This document shows positions 28,101 to 35,600 of a stretch of DNA of 64,000 nucleotides, one piece after another. The stretch comes from an uncultured Saprospiraceae bacterium (GTDB lineage Bacteria > Bacteroidota > Bacteroidia > Chitinophagales > Saprospiraceae), in the NCBI GenBank assembly GCA_938015595.1, contig CALLPI010000002.1, forward strand, positions 1-64,000. The letters are read 5' to 3'. Below the pieces are notes generated by a model, which was not told where the DNA came from, searched no databases, and saw only the letters and a program-made list of their open reading frames with translations. Within the stretch, counting starts at the first letter, position 1. Every line of letters starts with the position of its first letter. A program made the translations under genes and the position numbers.

Positions 28101-28299
28101 ACACACCTCCGCTTGCTGTACCCACCCAGATGATTTCGGGTTTGGCATGTACTGCATCAATCCAGGTAATGCGGCCGCTGGTAGTAGCCGGGCCTATGTG
28201 GCGGGCTCGCAAAGCGCCGAAAAGCGAACTGCCGCTCTGCGTCATGGCGGCTGAGGTGAAAGTCATTACACTTACAACGAGTAGTAGATGCTTGGTCAT
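25156..28299 (-). CDS. Secreted BNR/sortilin-type beta-propeller protein
   Basis: A 1047-residue protein with a signal peptide (MTKHLLLVVSVMTFTSAAMT). The N-terminal two thirds carry many BNR/Asp-box repeats, five of them as near copies of VYKTTDGGQTW, with strands such as PDIVWVGTGEANVRNSVSVG and PDVLYAAMWGFRRWPWF. This matches the sortilin/VPS10-type propeller set widespread in Bacteroidota. Around residue 730 comes a jelly-roll-like region (YMNKRHTFGKMYIEVWKDG, LPAGEYQVRLIKG) and then a helical C-terminus with heptad-like charge. Family members are often annotated as glycosyl hydrolases, but no hydrolase active site was identified. It is probably the first gene of a run continuing into the TRAP-type and methyltransferase genes. 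Confidence 0.87.
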   Translation of the reverse strand: MTKHLLLVVSVMTFTSAAMTQSGSSLFGALRARHIGPATTSGRITWIDAVHAKPEIIWVGTASGGVWKSVSGGAEFRPVFDEHSQSIGALAIDQNNPDIVWVGTGEANVRNSVSVGDGVYKTTDGGQTWKHLGLKNTEHISDIILHPSNPDIAYVAALGHLWDANEERGVYKTTDGGQTWVRILYIDENTGAADLAIDPQNPDVLYAAMWGFRRWPWFFDSGFGGKSGLYKTTDGGQTWKTVHNGLPQETLGRMAVAVAPSNPSIVYLTVECKSKDKKGLYLSTDAGASWEKVNNESGTTIRPFYFSTLVADPKNDSIIYKCGLNLIISENRGKSFRPMPGSVHSDVHTVWVNPNNTKHILIGTDGGVYESFDRGRSFRMFMNLPVAQFYRISVDDDTPFNVYGGLQDNGSWFAPSQKAGGITNADWQTTFGGDGFWSFRHPTDKDVVFAEYQGGNLVRYNKKTGMAQQIKPYPTEEKEKYRFNWNAPIHLSPNNPNRMYFGAQYLFVSEDKGDSWKRISPDLTTNDPNKLKQKESGGLTIDNSSAENHCTIYVIGESPKDERIIWVGTDDGNLQVTFNAGQSWINVAGKVPGLPANTWVSFVEPSPHDRLTAFVTFDGHRTGDMKTYLYKTTDGGQTWANLATSQVKGYAFCIRQDLVNPNLLFLGTEFGLFISVDGGINWARFENNLPKVAVHDIAIHPRDHALVLGTHGRGAIIIDDITPLRQITPEVLAKPLHFFATAPTLLRDPGAGGGWFGGQGQFVGANPSSAAKIVYYMNKRHTFGKMYIEVWKDGQLLRTLPAGKSAGINVVEMPTAMEKPKSAPTNNRQALFGSLFGPNLPAGEYQVRLIKGNDTYEHNFTLVNDPRSPYTAADRNLQHETTMRLYRLNERLAYLYDVLADVEKQAKALYPQTKGKLKTSLNKLADKAGKEKDALVFMGGDGYVNEDEALREELSDLYRQVVSFPGRPTQTQLMLTDKMQNTIQALDAHVQDMLNGEVATLNLLLSKARKANITHKTFEAFMQAENNTGDSASGIQQEWLTLWPRLR

Positions 28300-28495
28300 G
28301 TTGTTGATGTTTTAATCAAGGGAGATTGTCAGATAACCGTAGGTGGTGGGCCGCGAGATCGAATCTATCGAAGGCGTAGATAGGCTTGTCATCAAATAAA
28401 GCACGATCCTCGCCCTTTTGTTTCAGCTGCCAACCTCGCAGCCCACAACACTTACAGCCCTTCACGATACACTGCCGAAACGGCGCATCCACGAT

Positions 28496-29221
28496 CTACT
28501 TCTTACCTTTGGCTGGGTAGTCAAACAGGTCATCCTTGTATTCTTCGTTGACCTTGATGGTTTTGAGGGTCATCTTTTGAATAGACTGGCCGTCCATTTT
28601 GGTTTCGGTAAAGAAAGGGAACATCAAGCCGTTTACTTCCTGGTAATCGCTCATGTAGGTAAAGGCAAACTGCCCTTTGGCTGGGCCGCTTTTTATCTGG
28701 CTCTTGCTCATGATGGGTACAAAGTTTTCGGCGTCAAAGTAGTGATACTCTACCTCTCCATTTTTCTTGGTGAGCTTGAGCACATGCGTGAGAGCGCCTT
28801 CTACTTCGGCTGTACCATCGTAAGTAACCTGGTAGCCTTTAGTGGCGTAGTCGAGGAAGGGGCTTTCAAAATCCTGGCTGAGGAGTTGCTCAGCAGCTTC
28901 ATCGGGCATGGGCTGGGGTTCGTCGCCGGAAGCAAAAGGGTTAATCCACCAAGCCGTTTTGCCATCGTAGGCCTGTATGAGTTTCATACCCTGAATATTG
29001 ACCTCCACGCGGATTTTGTTGGGCGCCTTGCTGGTGATAGTACCAGGGAACTCAAACCCCTGCACAGCCATTGTGCCTTCCATTTTCATGGTTTTCACGG
29101 CTTTCCATTTGTCGGCGCCACCGGTATTGGCAAAATACTTGGCCAAGATTTCATCAGCAGTCTGGCTGTAAGCCGTAGTCATGCTCCAGATGGCTACCAC
29201 GAAGGTTAGTACGTTTTTCAT
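28496..29221 (-). CDS. LolA-like periplasmic lipoprotein-carrier family protein
   Basis: A 241-residue protein with a signal peptide (MKNVLTFVVAIWSMTTAYS-Q). It has the half-barrel pattern of LolA/LolB-like proteins: TADEILAKYFANTGGADKWKA, then alternating strands MKMEGTMAVQGFEFPGTIT, RVEVNIQGMKLIQAYDGKTAWWINP, and a C-terminal YMSDYQEVNGLMFPFFTETKMDG. In Bacteroidota this family is large, and most members are not the true LolA chaperone. The ligand is unknown; a lipid or hydrophobic cargo is inferred. It is followed by about 190 bp without a gene before the DUF5522 frame. Confidence 0.8.
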   Translation of the reverse strand: MKNVLTFVVAIWSMTTAYSQTADEILAKYFANTGGADKWKAVKTMKMEGTMAVQGFEFPGTITSKAPNKIRVEVNIQGMKLIQAYDGKTAWWINPFASGDEPQPMPDEAAEQLLSQDFESPFLDYATKGYQVTYDGTAEVEGALTHVLKLTKKNGEVEYHYFDAENFVPIMSKSQIKSGPAKGQFAFTYMSDYQEVNGLMFPFFTETKMDGQSIQKMTLKTIKVNEEYKDDLFDYPAKGKK

Positions 29222-29410
29222 TAGTTTGGATTTTTTGATACATTAAAAGTTGCTTCAAGATAGCTTAAGCCGGGTTTTGAGCTGGGATTTTTTCGATGAG
29301 CACACTTTTTTTGCAGATGTAGTACGCAGGGTTTATCGCTGCTGCTGGCCAAATTGGCCAACCAAGCTCCATACGCTTTGGCAGATACTGGCCGGCGCAT
29401 GGCGAAGAGG

Positions 29411-29617
29411 TTATGACTGCGAAGGACGGCAGTTTTCTTTTTCCTTTCTGAATCCGTACGGACAGTGCCGGCAGCCACTTTGGCAGCAGTAGCCGCGCTG
29501 GCGCAGGTAGTACGCCGTGAAGACATACAGCCCGTTCTCTAAGTAGTAGTCGCGTCCTTCCACCAGCGAAGCAGATTGAAGGCGCATATTTCGGGGTTTT
29601 TGATAGTCGCTTTTCAT
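29411..29617 (-). CDS. Small DUF5522 cysteine-rich protein
   Basis: A 68-residue protein. The frame extends further upstream, but the ATG at 29617 (MKSDYQ) lies just after the stop of the DUF6580 gene; an ATG at 29629 would overlap it by 8 bp. The diagnostic block is YVFTAYYLRQRGYCCQSGCRHCPYGF, given here as YVFTAYYL-RQRGYCC-QSGCRHCPYG. It has four closely spaced cysteines and a histidine that look like a metal-binding knuckle. Function is unknown. Immediate coupling to the DUF6580 gene suggests one transcript. Confidence 0.75.
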   Translation of the reverse strand: MKSDYQKPRNMRLQSASLVEGRDYYLENGLYVFTAYYLRQRGYCCQSGCRHCPYGFRKEKENCRPSQS

Positions 29618-29621
29618 GAAT

Positions 29622-30185
29622 TCAGGCATTAGCCAATGCCGGATAGCGGCGAATAAACCAAGCAAATACGCCAAAAAGTACACCGCTGTACACCAGATCG
29701 CCCAGGAGTGTGTTGCCAAAGAACGGCAACGCCGCCACATAGCAAGCGCTCAGACCAGCCCAGGTGGCCGGATACATGCTACTGCCGTACCACACAGCAA
29801 AGTTAGTGACGACGTAAAAGACAACCGAAGCAGCCATAGCCGAGCCGATCACACGCCACACATTTACCCGCCGTAGTGCAAACAACCCCAGCAATACAAT
29901 GAGCAAGAAAGCCCCATATACCGAAAGCGAACCCATCCACTGAAAGCCCTGGCGGTACTCCGGGTACTGTTGGGCATAGACTACATTGTTGATGAACAAG
30001 TCGCTCAGCCACATGGCCATCAAAGGCACAGCAAACGCCATCCACCTACGTGGAAAGTATGCTGCTCCAAACAGCGCTATAGCCCCTACTGGGGTAAAAT
30101 TGTGGGGATGGGGCAGCACGCGGCTGATCACGGCCAGCAAAATCAACCCAGTAATCAGACTCAATCGTATAGTTTTATCGGACAT
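29622..30185 (-). CDS. DUF6580 multi-pass membrane protein
   Basis: A 187-residue integral membrane protein. The frame is open to 30320, but the promoter at 30204-30235 and the ATG at 30185 (MSDKTIRLSL) fix the start. Five or six hydrophobic segments are visible, with conserved-looking loops RVLPHPHNFTPVGAIALFGA, FPRRWMAFAVPLMAMWLSD and a late LLGDLVYSGVLFG. The overall pattern recalls small ECF-type S components or queuosine-precursor-like transporters, and the family is annotated as a putative transport protein. The substrate is unknown. Confidence 0.8.
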   Translation of the reverse strand: MSDKTIRLSLITGLILLAVISRVLPHPHNFTPVGAIALFGAAYFPRRWMAFAVPLMAMWLSDLFINNVVYAQQYPEYRQGFQWMGSLSVYGAFLLIVLLGLFALRRVNVWRVIGSAMAASVVFYVVTNFAVWYGSSMYPATWAGLSACYVAALPFFGNTLLGDLVYSGVLFGVFAWFIRRYPALANA

Positions 30186-30203
30186 AGTCGGCGTTTTGTC
30201 AGG

Positions 30204-30235
30204 CAAAGGTACTGTATTAGGCAGAGAATTACCAA
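30204..30235 (-). promoter_or_regulatory. Promoter of the DUF6580-DUF5522 pair
   Basis: On the minus strand TTG (30235-30233), 21 nt and TACCTTTG (30211-30204) match the consensus exactly, with the same spacing and -7 sequence as the rpmF operon promoter. Transcription would begin near 30197, about 12 nt before the ATG at 30185. Confidence 0.8.
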
Positions 30236-30337
30236 GATCGTTCGCTTGCCAGAATATAAATCTTACGATGGCATGAAACTTTATTGCACCATAAACTGTA
30301 TACTTTCCGCCTTTGGGCATCTGAAAGACCCGGCATC

Positions 30338-30805
30338 GTGGCAGAGAAGAAGCGCAAAACCGTAGAAATCGTCAACCGCAGGGCACAGTACGAGTACCAC
30401 TTCCTCGAGTTGTTCGAGGCAGGTATTGTATTGCAGGGTACGGAAATCAAATCCATACGCCAAGGCAACGCCAACCTGTCAGATGCATACTGCGTATTTC
30501 AGTATGGCGATCTCTACGTGCGCAGCATGTTCATTGCAGAGTACGAATACGGCACGTACGCTAATCACGACCCTCGCCGCATGCGCAAATTGCTGCTGCG
30601 CCGCCCTGAGTTGCGCAAACTCGAGCGCAGGGTCAAGGAGCGCGGCCTCACAATCGTGCCGAGCAGGCTCTACCTCTCCGAGCGCGGCTTTGCCAAGCTG
30701 GAAATTGCGCTGGCTCAGGGCAAGAAAACACACGACAAGCGCGAAACCATAAAAGCTAGAGACCAGAAACGCGAGTTGGACCGCTCGCATAAGGCTTACG
30801 ATTGA
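30338..30805 (+). CDS. smpB: SsrA-binding protein SmpB
   Basis: A 155-residue RNA-binding protein that delivers tmRNA to stalled ribosomes. Family blocks are EIVNRRAQYEYHFLE, GIVLQGTEIKSIRQGNANLSDAYC, YEYGTYANHDPRRMRKLLL, and the basic tail KKTHDKRETIKARDQKREL. The frame is open upstream to a TTG at 30284, but the GTG at 30338 (VAEKKRKTVEIVNRR) gives the usual family length and is preferred. The tmRNA gene ssrA itself is not in the window. The gene is divergent from the DUF6580 pair. Confidence 0.95.
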   Translation: MAEKKRKTVEIVNRRAQYEYHFLELFEAGIVLQGTEIKSIRQGNANLSDAYCVFQYGDLYVRSMFIAEYEYGTYANHDPRRMRKLLLRRPELRKLERRVKERGLTIVPSRLYLSERGFAKLEIALAQGKKTHDKRETIKARDQKRELDRSHKAYD

Positions 30806-30862
30806 TCTGGTACTAGGATACTGATTCAGAACCATTGCCCCTCAAAAGCTGTTGTTTCGGTT

Positions 30863-32374
30863 ATGATTACCGAAGCCATCACTCCCTCTACGTTAGCAGA
30901 ACAAACGGCTGCACAGACCGCCGGATGGCGTTTTGACAACAGCTACGCCCGTCTGCCCGACTACTTCCGCGCCGAATGGAAGCCCACGTCAGTACCGCAT
31001 CCGCGCCTGGTGGTGTTCAATGAGGTGCTTGCCCAGGAGTTGGGCTTGAACCCCGCTGCTCTGCGCAGCGATGATGGAGCGCAAATTTTTGCTGGCAACG
31101 TACTGCCCGAAGGCGCCCAGCCCATTGCCCAGGCGTATGCCGGCCACCAGTTTGGCTACTTTGCTCTGCTGGGCGATGGGCGCGCCATCCTACTGGGAGA
31201 GCAGCTCACCCCTGATGGTCGCCGTTTCGACATTCAGCTCAAAGGCGCTGGCCAAACGCCCTTCTCTCGCCGTGGCGACGGCAGGGCTGCCCTGGGCCCC
31301 ATGCTGCGCGAATGGCTCATCAGCGAGGCCATGTACGCCCTGGGCATACCCACCACCCGAAGCCTGGCAGTGGTACTCACCGGAGAGCCTGTGTATCGGG
31401 AAACCGCACTACCTGGCGCTATCCTCACCCGTGTAGCAGCCAGCCACATTCGCGTCGGCACATTTGAGTACATCGCTGCCCGTCGACAACCACCCGAAGC
31501 ACTCAAAATCTTGGCCGATTACACGATACAACGCCACTACCCACTCCTGGCCGACGCGGAAAATCCCTACCTGAGCCTACTGTACGCCGTCATGGAGCGC
31601 CAGGCCAAACTCATAAGCCAATGGATGGCGGTGGGCTTCATACACGGCGTAATGAATACCGACAACATGGCGCTCTCCGGCGAAACCATTGACTACGGCC
31701 CCTGTGCCTTCATGGATGTATATGACCCCACCACGGTATTCAGTTCCATTGACACCGGAGGCCGCTACGCCTACGGCAATCAGCCCCAGATGGCGCACTG
31801 GAACCTCATTCGTTTTGCCGAAACTCTTATACCCCTACTGCACCCCGAGCAAAAGCAGGCTATTACCTTGGCAGAAACCGCACTGGAAACCTTCCCCTAC
31901 ACCTACGGCCGATACTGGCGAGAAAACATGTTGGCCAAGCTGGGGCTGCAGCCCTCTTCCAGCACTGAAGACATCGTACTAATAAAAAATCTACTAGACT
32001 GGATGCACCACCGACAGGCTGACTTCACCCGCACTTTCCGGCTGCTGCATCCGCAGGCATTGCCAGAAGAAGATTTGTACCAGCAGGAAGACTTCAAAAA
32101 CTGGTATGCGCAGTGGCAGCAACGCCTAGCCCAACAGGCCGAGCCACTACAAGCAGTGCAAGCGCGCATGCAGCATGCCAATCCTTGGATCATTCCCCGC
32201 AACCACCACGTGGAGCGTGCCCTGCAACTGGCCGTAGAGCAAGGTAACTTCCACTACCTGAAGCTCCTGCACGAAGCGCTTGCGCACCCCTACGAAGAGC
32301 GACCCGAGTTTGCTACTTATGCCGAGCCGCCTACTGAGCGCATGCCTGGCTACAAGACTTTTTGCGGTACTTAA
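30863..32374 (+). CDS. selO: SelO/YdiU protein adenylyltransferase (AMPylase)
   Basis: A 503-residue pseudokinase-fold enzyme that transfers AMP to Ser, Thr or Tyr of target proteins, shown for bacterial and eukaryotic SelO to be linked to redox stress. Family blocks are AYAGHQFGYFALLGDGRAILLGE, RFDIQLKGAGQTPFSRRGDGRA (the Lys is the ATP-binding residue), GFIHGVMNTDNMALSGETIDYGPCAFMD (the flipped catalytic and metal-binding Asn/Asp residues), and NPWIIPRNHHVE. The C-terminus ends in TFCGT, with Cys at the position where eukaryotic SelO carries selenocysteine. It lies alone, 57 bp after smpB on the same strand. Confidence 0.95.
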   Translation: MITEAITPSTLAEQTAAQTAGWRFDNSYARLPDYFRAEWKPTSVPHPRLVVFNEVLAQELGLNPAALRSDDGAQIFAGNVLPEGAQPIAQAYAGHQFGYFALLGDGRAILLGEQLTPDGRRFDIQLKGAGQTPFSRRGDGRAALGPMLREWLISEAMYALGIPTTRSLAVVLTGEPVYRETALPGAILTRVAASHIRVGTFEYIAARRQPPEALKILADYTIQRHYPLLADAENPYLSLLYAVMERQAKLISQWMAVGFIHGVMNTDNMALSGETIDYGPCAFMDVYDPTTVFSSIDTGGRYAYGNQPQMAHWNLIRFAETLIPLLHPEQKQAITLAETALETFPYTYGRYWRENMLAKLGLQPSSSTEDIVLIKNLLDWMHHRQADFTRTFRLLHPQALPEEDLYQQEDFKNWYAQWQQRLAQQAEPLQAVQARMQHANPWIIPRNHHVERALQLAVEQGNFHYLKLLHEALAHPYEERPEFATYAEPPTERMPGYKTFCGT

Positions 32375-32485
32375 ATTAGAAACCAGCAGGTAAGCAAGAA
32401 CCTCCACCGCTTGGAGTTCTTACCCACTACAATGCTGCAGCTCGTAGCTCACAACCTACGACCTCTTACATTCACCTAAAATTCT

Positions 32486-32493
32486 TACTTTTG
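32486..32493 (+). promoter_or_regulatory. -7 box of the class V aminotransferase gene
   Basis: TACTTTTG matches TAnnTTTG. Transcription would begin near 32500, about 20 nt before the ATG at 32520. No good -33 TTG is present at the expected distance. Confidence 0.5.
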
Positions 32494-32519
32494 CTGTCAG
32501 TTCTTAAAAAAGAAGTGAC

Positions 32520-34034
32520 ATGCAAGTCTCAGCCCTCAACCAAAGGCCGGCATCCCGCACGCTGGAGCAGTGGTTCGAGCTGTTCCGTCGCCATATTATT
32601 GGCATTGACCAAGAGTTTGACACCCCCTACGGCCGCCAGAAAATTGTATATGCCGACTGGACGGCCAGCGGCCGCTTGTACGCCCCCATAGAAGAACTGA
32701 TGCAGCAGCGGTTCGCTCCTTTTGTGGGCAACACCCACACGGAAACCACCGTGACCGGCTCTAGCATGACCCAGGCCTATCACTTGGCCAAGCATATCAT
32801 CAAAGCGCACGTGGGCGCATACGAGAGCGATGTGCTCATTGCCTCCAACTCCGGTATGACTGGTGTGGTCAACAAGTTTCAGCGCATCCTGGGGCTTAAA
32901 GTACACGAGCGCTTTTTCGACTTGGTGCAGCTGCCGGAGAGCCAACGCCCAGTGGTGTTTGTCACCCACATGGAGCATCACTCTAATCAAACTTCCTGGA
33001 TCGAAACCCTTGCCGACGTAATAGTTGTAGAACCGGACGCCGACGGCCTGGTGGACTTGGAGCGCTTTGAGGCTGCAGTGCGCCACTACGCCCATCGCGA
33101 GACCAAGATTGCCGCTATCACTTCGTGCTCCAATGTAACTGGCATTTTTACGCCCTATCACGATATTGCCGCGCTAATGCACCGCTACGGTGGCCTTTGC
33201 TTCGTGGATTTTGCCTGCTCTGCCCCCTACATTGATATTGAAATGCGCCCCGCCGACCCCGAACGCCACCTGGATGCCATCTATTTTTCGCCGCATAAAT
33301 TCCTGGGTGGGCCAGGCTCCTCTGGCGTACTGGTATTCGACCCCAAACTCTACCAACTGCGTGTGCCCGATAGCCCGGGCGGCGGTACAGTGGACTGGAC
33401 CAACCCCTGGGGCGAGCACAAGTACATTGACGAAATTGAAGCCCGCGAAGACGGCGGCACGCCCGCCTTCCTACAAACTATAAGGGTGGCGCTGGCCATA
33501 CAACTCAAAGAACAAATGGGCACCGACCGCATTCACCGCCGCGAAAAAGAGCTGGCCAAACGCATCTGGAGCCGCCTGGACAAACTCCCGAACCTGCACG
33601 TGCTGGCCGACCATCTGCGCCAACGCCTTGGCGTGTTTTCCTTCTATATTGATGGCCTGCACTACAACCTAGGCGTCAAGCTGCTTAACGATCGCTTCGG
33701 CATTCAGGTGCGCGGCGGATGCTCCTGCGCCGGTACTTACGGGCACTACCTACTGCACGTGTCCAGGCAAGACTCCAAAGTCATCACCGAAAAAATCAAC
33801 CACGGCGACCTCTCGGCCAAGCCGGGCTGGATACGCCTCTCCATTCATCCTACCACTACCAATGCCGAAATGGACTATATCCTAGATGCCATTGAGGCGC
33901 TGTGCTTGCACTTCCCCGAGTGGAGCAAAGACTACGTATACGACCTGCATACCAACGAGTTTCATCATAAAGATGCTGAAAGAAAACTAAGCGACATGGT
34001 AAGCGGCTGGTTTTGTTTGCCCGAACCCCAATAA
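32520..34034 (+). CDS. Class V aminotransferase / cysteine-desulfurase-like PLP enzyme
   Basis: A 504-residue fold-type I PLP enzyme. The PLP lysine sits in YFSPHKFLGGPGSSG near residue 260. Other motifs are IVYADWTASGRLY, FVGNTHTETTVTG, ASNSGMTGVVNKFQ, VTHMEHHSNQ, CSNVTGIFTP and FVDFACSAPY. A late GVKLLNDRFGIQVRGGCSCAGTYGHY block holds a Cys pair in the position where cysteine desulfurases keep their active-site loop. The protein is about 100 residues longer than IscS or SufS. The substrate is therefore uncertain: desulfuration is possible but unproven. It is followed 13 bp later by a zinc-ribbon protein, suggesting a two-gene unit. Confidence 0.82.
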   Translation: MQVSALNQRPASRTLEQWFELFRRHIIGIDQEFDTPYGRQKIVYADWTASGRLYAPIEELMQQRFAPFVGNTHTETTVTGSSMTQAYHLAKHIIKAHVGAYESDVLIASNSGMTGVVNKFQRILGLKVHERFFDLVQLPESQRPVVFVTHMEHHSNQTSWIETLADVIVVEPDADGLVDLERFEAAVRHYAHRETKIAAITSCSNVTGIFTPYHDIAALMHRYGGLCFVDFACSAPYIDIEMRPADPERHLDAIYFSPHKFLGGPGSSGVLVFDPKLYQLRVPDSPGGGTVDWTNPWGEHKYIDEIEAREDGGTPAFLQTIRVALAIQLKEQMGTDRIHRREKELAKRIWSRLDKLPNLHVLADHLRQRLGVFSFYIDGLHYNLGVKLLNDRFGIQVRGGCSCAGTYGHYLLHVSRQDSKVITEKINHGDLSAKPGWIRLSIHPTTTNAEMDYILDAIEALCLHFPEWSKDYVYDLHTNEFHHKDAERKLSDMVSGWFCLPEPQ

Positions 34035-34047
34035 ACGCGCCATAACG

Positions 34048-34320
34048 ATGACGTCACGCGTGAAAATAGAATGCCCCTGCTGCGGATGGGAACCCGACGG
34101 CGGCGCCCACTGGATGTGTACCTGCGGATGGGTGTGGAACACCTTCGACACAGCCGGACGCTGCCCAAATTGCGGCAAACAGTGGGAACGCACCGCCTGC
34201 ATTCCCTACATGGGCGGCTGCCATGCCATGCCTCCTCATGTGGACTGGTACAAAGGACTGGACGATTGGCTGGAAGACGAACTAAGCAAGGTGGAAAAAA
34301 GCGTACCCGCTGTAGTGTGA
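34048..34320 (+). CDS. Small zinc-ribbon protein
   Basis: A 90-residue protein with CPCCGWEPDGGAHWMC near residue 9, then CTCGWVWNTF and CPNCGKQW. This spacing of CxxC knuckles fits a zinc ribbon or rubredoxin-like metal site. A hydrophilic acidic tail follows (LDDWLEDELSKVEK). No known family was recognised. It begins 13 bp after the aminotransferase stop, so the two are probably made together. It may be a metal- or sulfur-handling partner, but that is inference. Confidence 0.7.
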   Translation: MTSRVKIECPCCGWEPDGGAHWMCTCGWVWNTFDTAGRCPNCGKQWERTACIPYMGGCHAMPPHVDWYKGLDDWLEDELSKVEKSVPAVV

Positions 34321-34579
34321 CCGGGCAGACTGTGAGACTTTGTGGCTGGGTGACTGGCTGACTTTGAGATCGGATGAGGGCTTGTTGCTTTTCTTTGATG
34401 ACGAAGTGAATATGTGCGAGGTGATGGCCTCTGTGACGGGTATAAAGCGTTGCTATTTCTCAAAGCCTGATGAGATAGCTACAGCTTTTCCAATCGGAGG
34501 AATTCTATATGACGATCAGAGAAAAATATTGTTCCAAAAAAGAAAGGAGAGCTTTCGATAGTAAAAACGCTGAGTAACC

Positions 34580-35548
34580 ATGCCGGAAATAGACATTCCC
34601 GCTTGCATATCAGAACTGCTCTACGAGCAGCAGACTGTCTGCCTACCAGGCATAGGAAGTATTACGCCCCGCTATAAGCAGGCCTACATTGACCACGTGC
34701 CCGGGCACATCAATCCACCAGCTTACGAACTGGTATTTGACCCCAAGCTGGTGCTTGACGACGGCTTGTTGGCTCATGCTGCTGCTAAAAAATTTGGCGT
34801 GCAACTCAATGATGCCGTGCAGGCAGTAGAAAAGTTCATACAAAACCTACAACAGGCCCTGGAGCGCTGCGAGATGTTTACCATAAAAGGTATTGGCCGC
34901 CTGTATCGCGACTATGAGCAAAAACTCCAGTTCTTGCCCGATGAAACCAACTTTAACCCCCACAGCTATGGGCTGCCCACACTCAAGTACTACCCCATAG
35001 CCAGGCGCGCCACTGCTCAAACTGCCACGGCTACCCCCGCCGCCGGCCCTACCAGGCAAGCTGCCCCCAGACCCACCCGCAATGTGCAACGCTACCTTCT
35101 TCCAGTAGCGCTGCTGGCTGTATTGGCCATCTCCTTAAGTATTTATCTGTTTCGGTTTGCACCTTTGCGAAAAGCCCCGCCCGCCGATACGTCGCTCTTA
35201 GATGTTCCGGGCGCCCTGCACAACGTTAAGCCAGGGCAACAACCCTCCGACGATACCAGTACTGCCACTCTGCTAGAGGAAGATCTGGAAGAAGAGGAGA
35301 AACTTGCACCAGCGCTGCCCAGCAACGAGCGCATTGGCGTCATCCGCGTAGGCCGCTTTGGCAATCCCGACAACGTGAAGCGCCTCTTGCGCAAAGCTAC
35401 ACAACTGGGGCTGAACCCCTCTACCCGTAAAGCTGGCGACCTCACCGAAGTCATCATCAACTTTACCTACACCGATGAACAGGAACTGAAAGAAACGCTG
35501 GCCACTGTGCGCAAAAATCTGGCCAAAGACGCTGTGTTGGAAAAATAA
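34580..35548 (+). CDS. CCDC81-type HU domain membrane protein with SPOR-like tail
   Basis: A 322-residue protein. The N-terminal 130 residues match the paired HU-fold domains of the prokaryotic CCDC81 family (CISELLYEQQTVCLPGIGSIT, KKFGVQLNDAVQAVEKFIQNL, FTIKGIGRLYRDYEQKLQFLP). A Pro/Thr/Ala-rich linker leads to one transmembrane helix (about residues 171-192, RYLLPVALLAVLAISLSIYL). A periplasmic linker rich in Glu and Asp is followed by a SPOR-like alpha/beta domain (IGVIRVGRFGNPDNVKRLL). SPOR domains bind denuded septal peptidoglycan, so a link between cytoplasmic HU-like domains and the cell wall is plausible. The 260 bp upstream of it hold no recognisable gene. Confidence 0.8.
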   Translation: MPEIDIPACISELLYEQQTVCLPGIGSITPRYKQAYIDHVPGHINPPAYELVFDPKLVLDDGLLAHAAAKKFGVQLNDAVQAVEKFIQNLQQALERCEMFTIKGIGRLYRDYEQKLQFLPDETNFNPHSYGLPTLKYYPIARRATAQTATATPAAGPTRQAAPRPTRNVQRYLLPVALLAVLAISLSIYLFRFAPLRKAPPADTSLLDVPGALHNVKPGQQPSDDTSTATLLEEDLEEEEKLAPALPSNERIGVIRVGRFGNPDNVKRLLRKATQLGLNPSTRKAGDLTEVIINFTYTDEQELKETLATVRKNLAKDAVLEK

Positions 35549-35600
35549 CGGAGTGCTTGCTTTGGGAAAAATGGTCGTTGCGCGCAGCTGGTCGTAGCCA

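Noticed and set aside
29221-29526. Minus-strand frame of 101 codons overlapping the DUF5522 gene
   Set aside because: It reads the DUF5522 region in another frame and has low-complexity composition.
34340-34561. Small frame before the HU/SPOR-like gene
   Set aside because: No motif, no promoter and no start context; likely chance.
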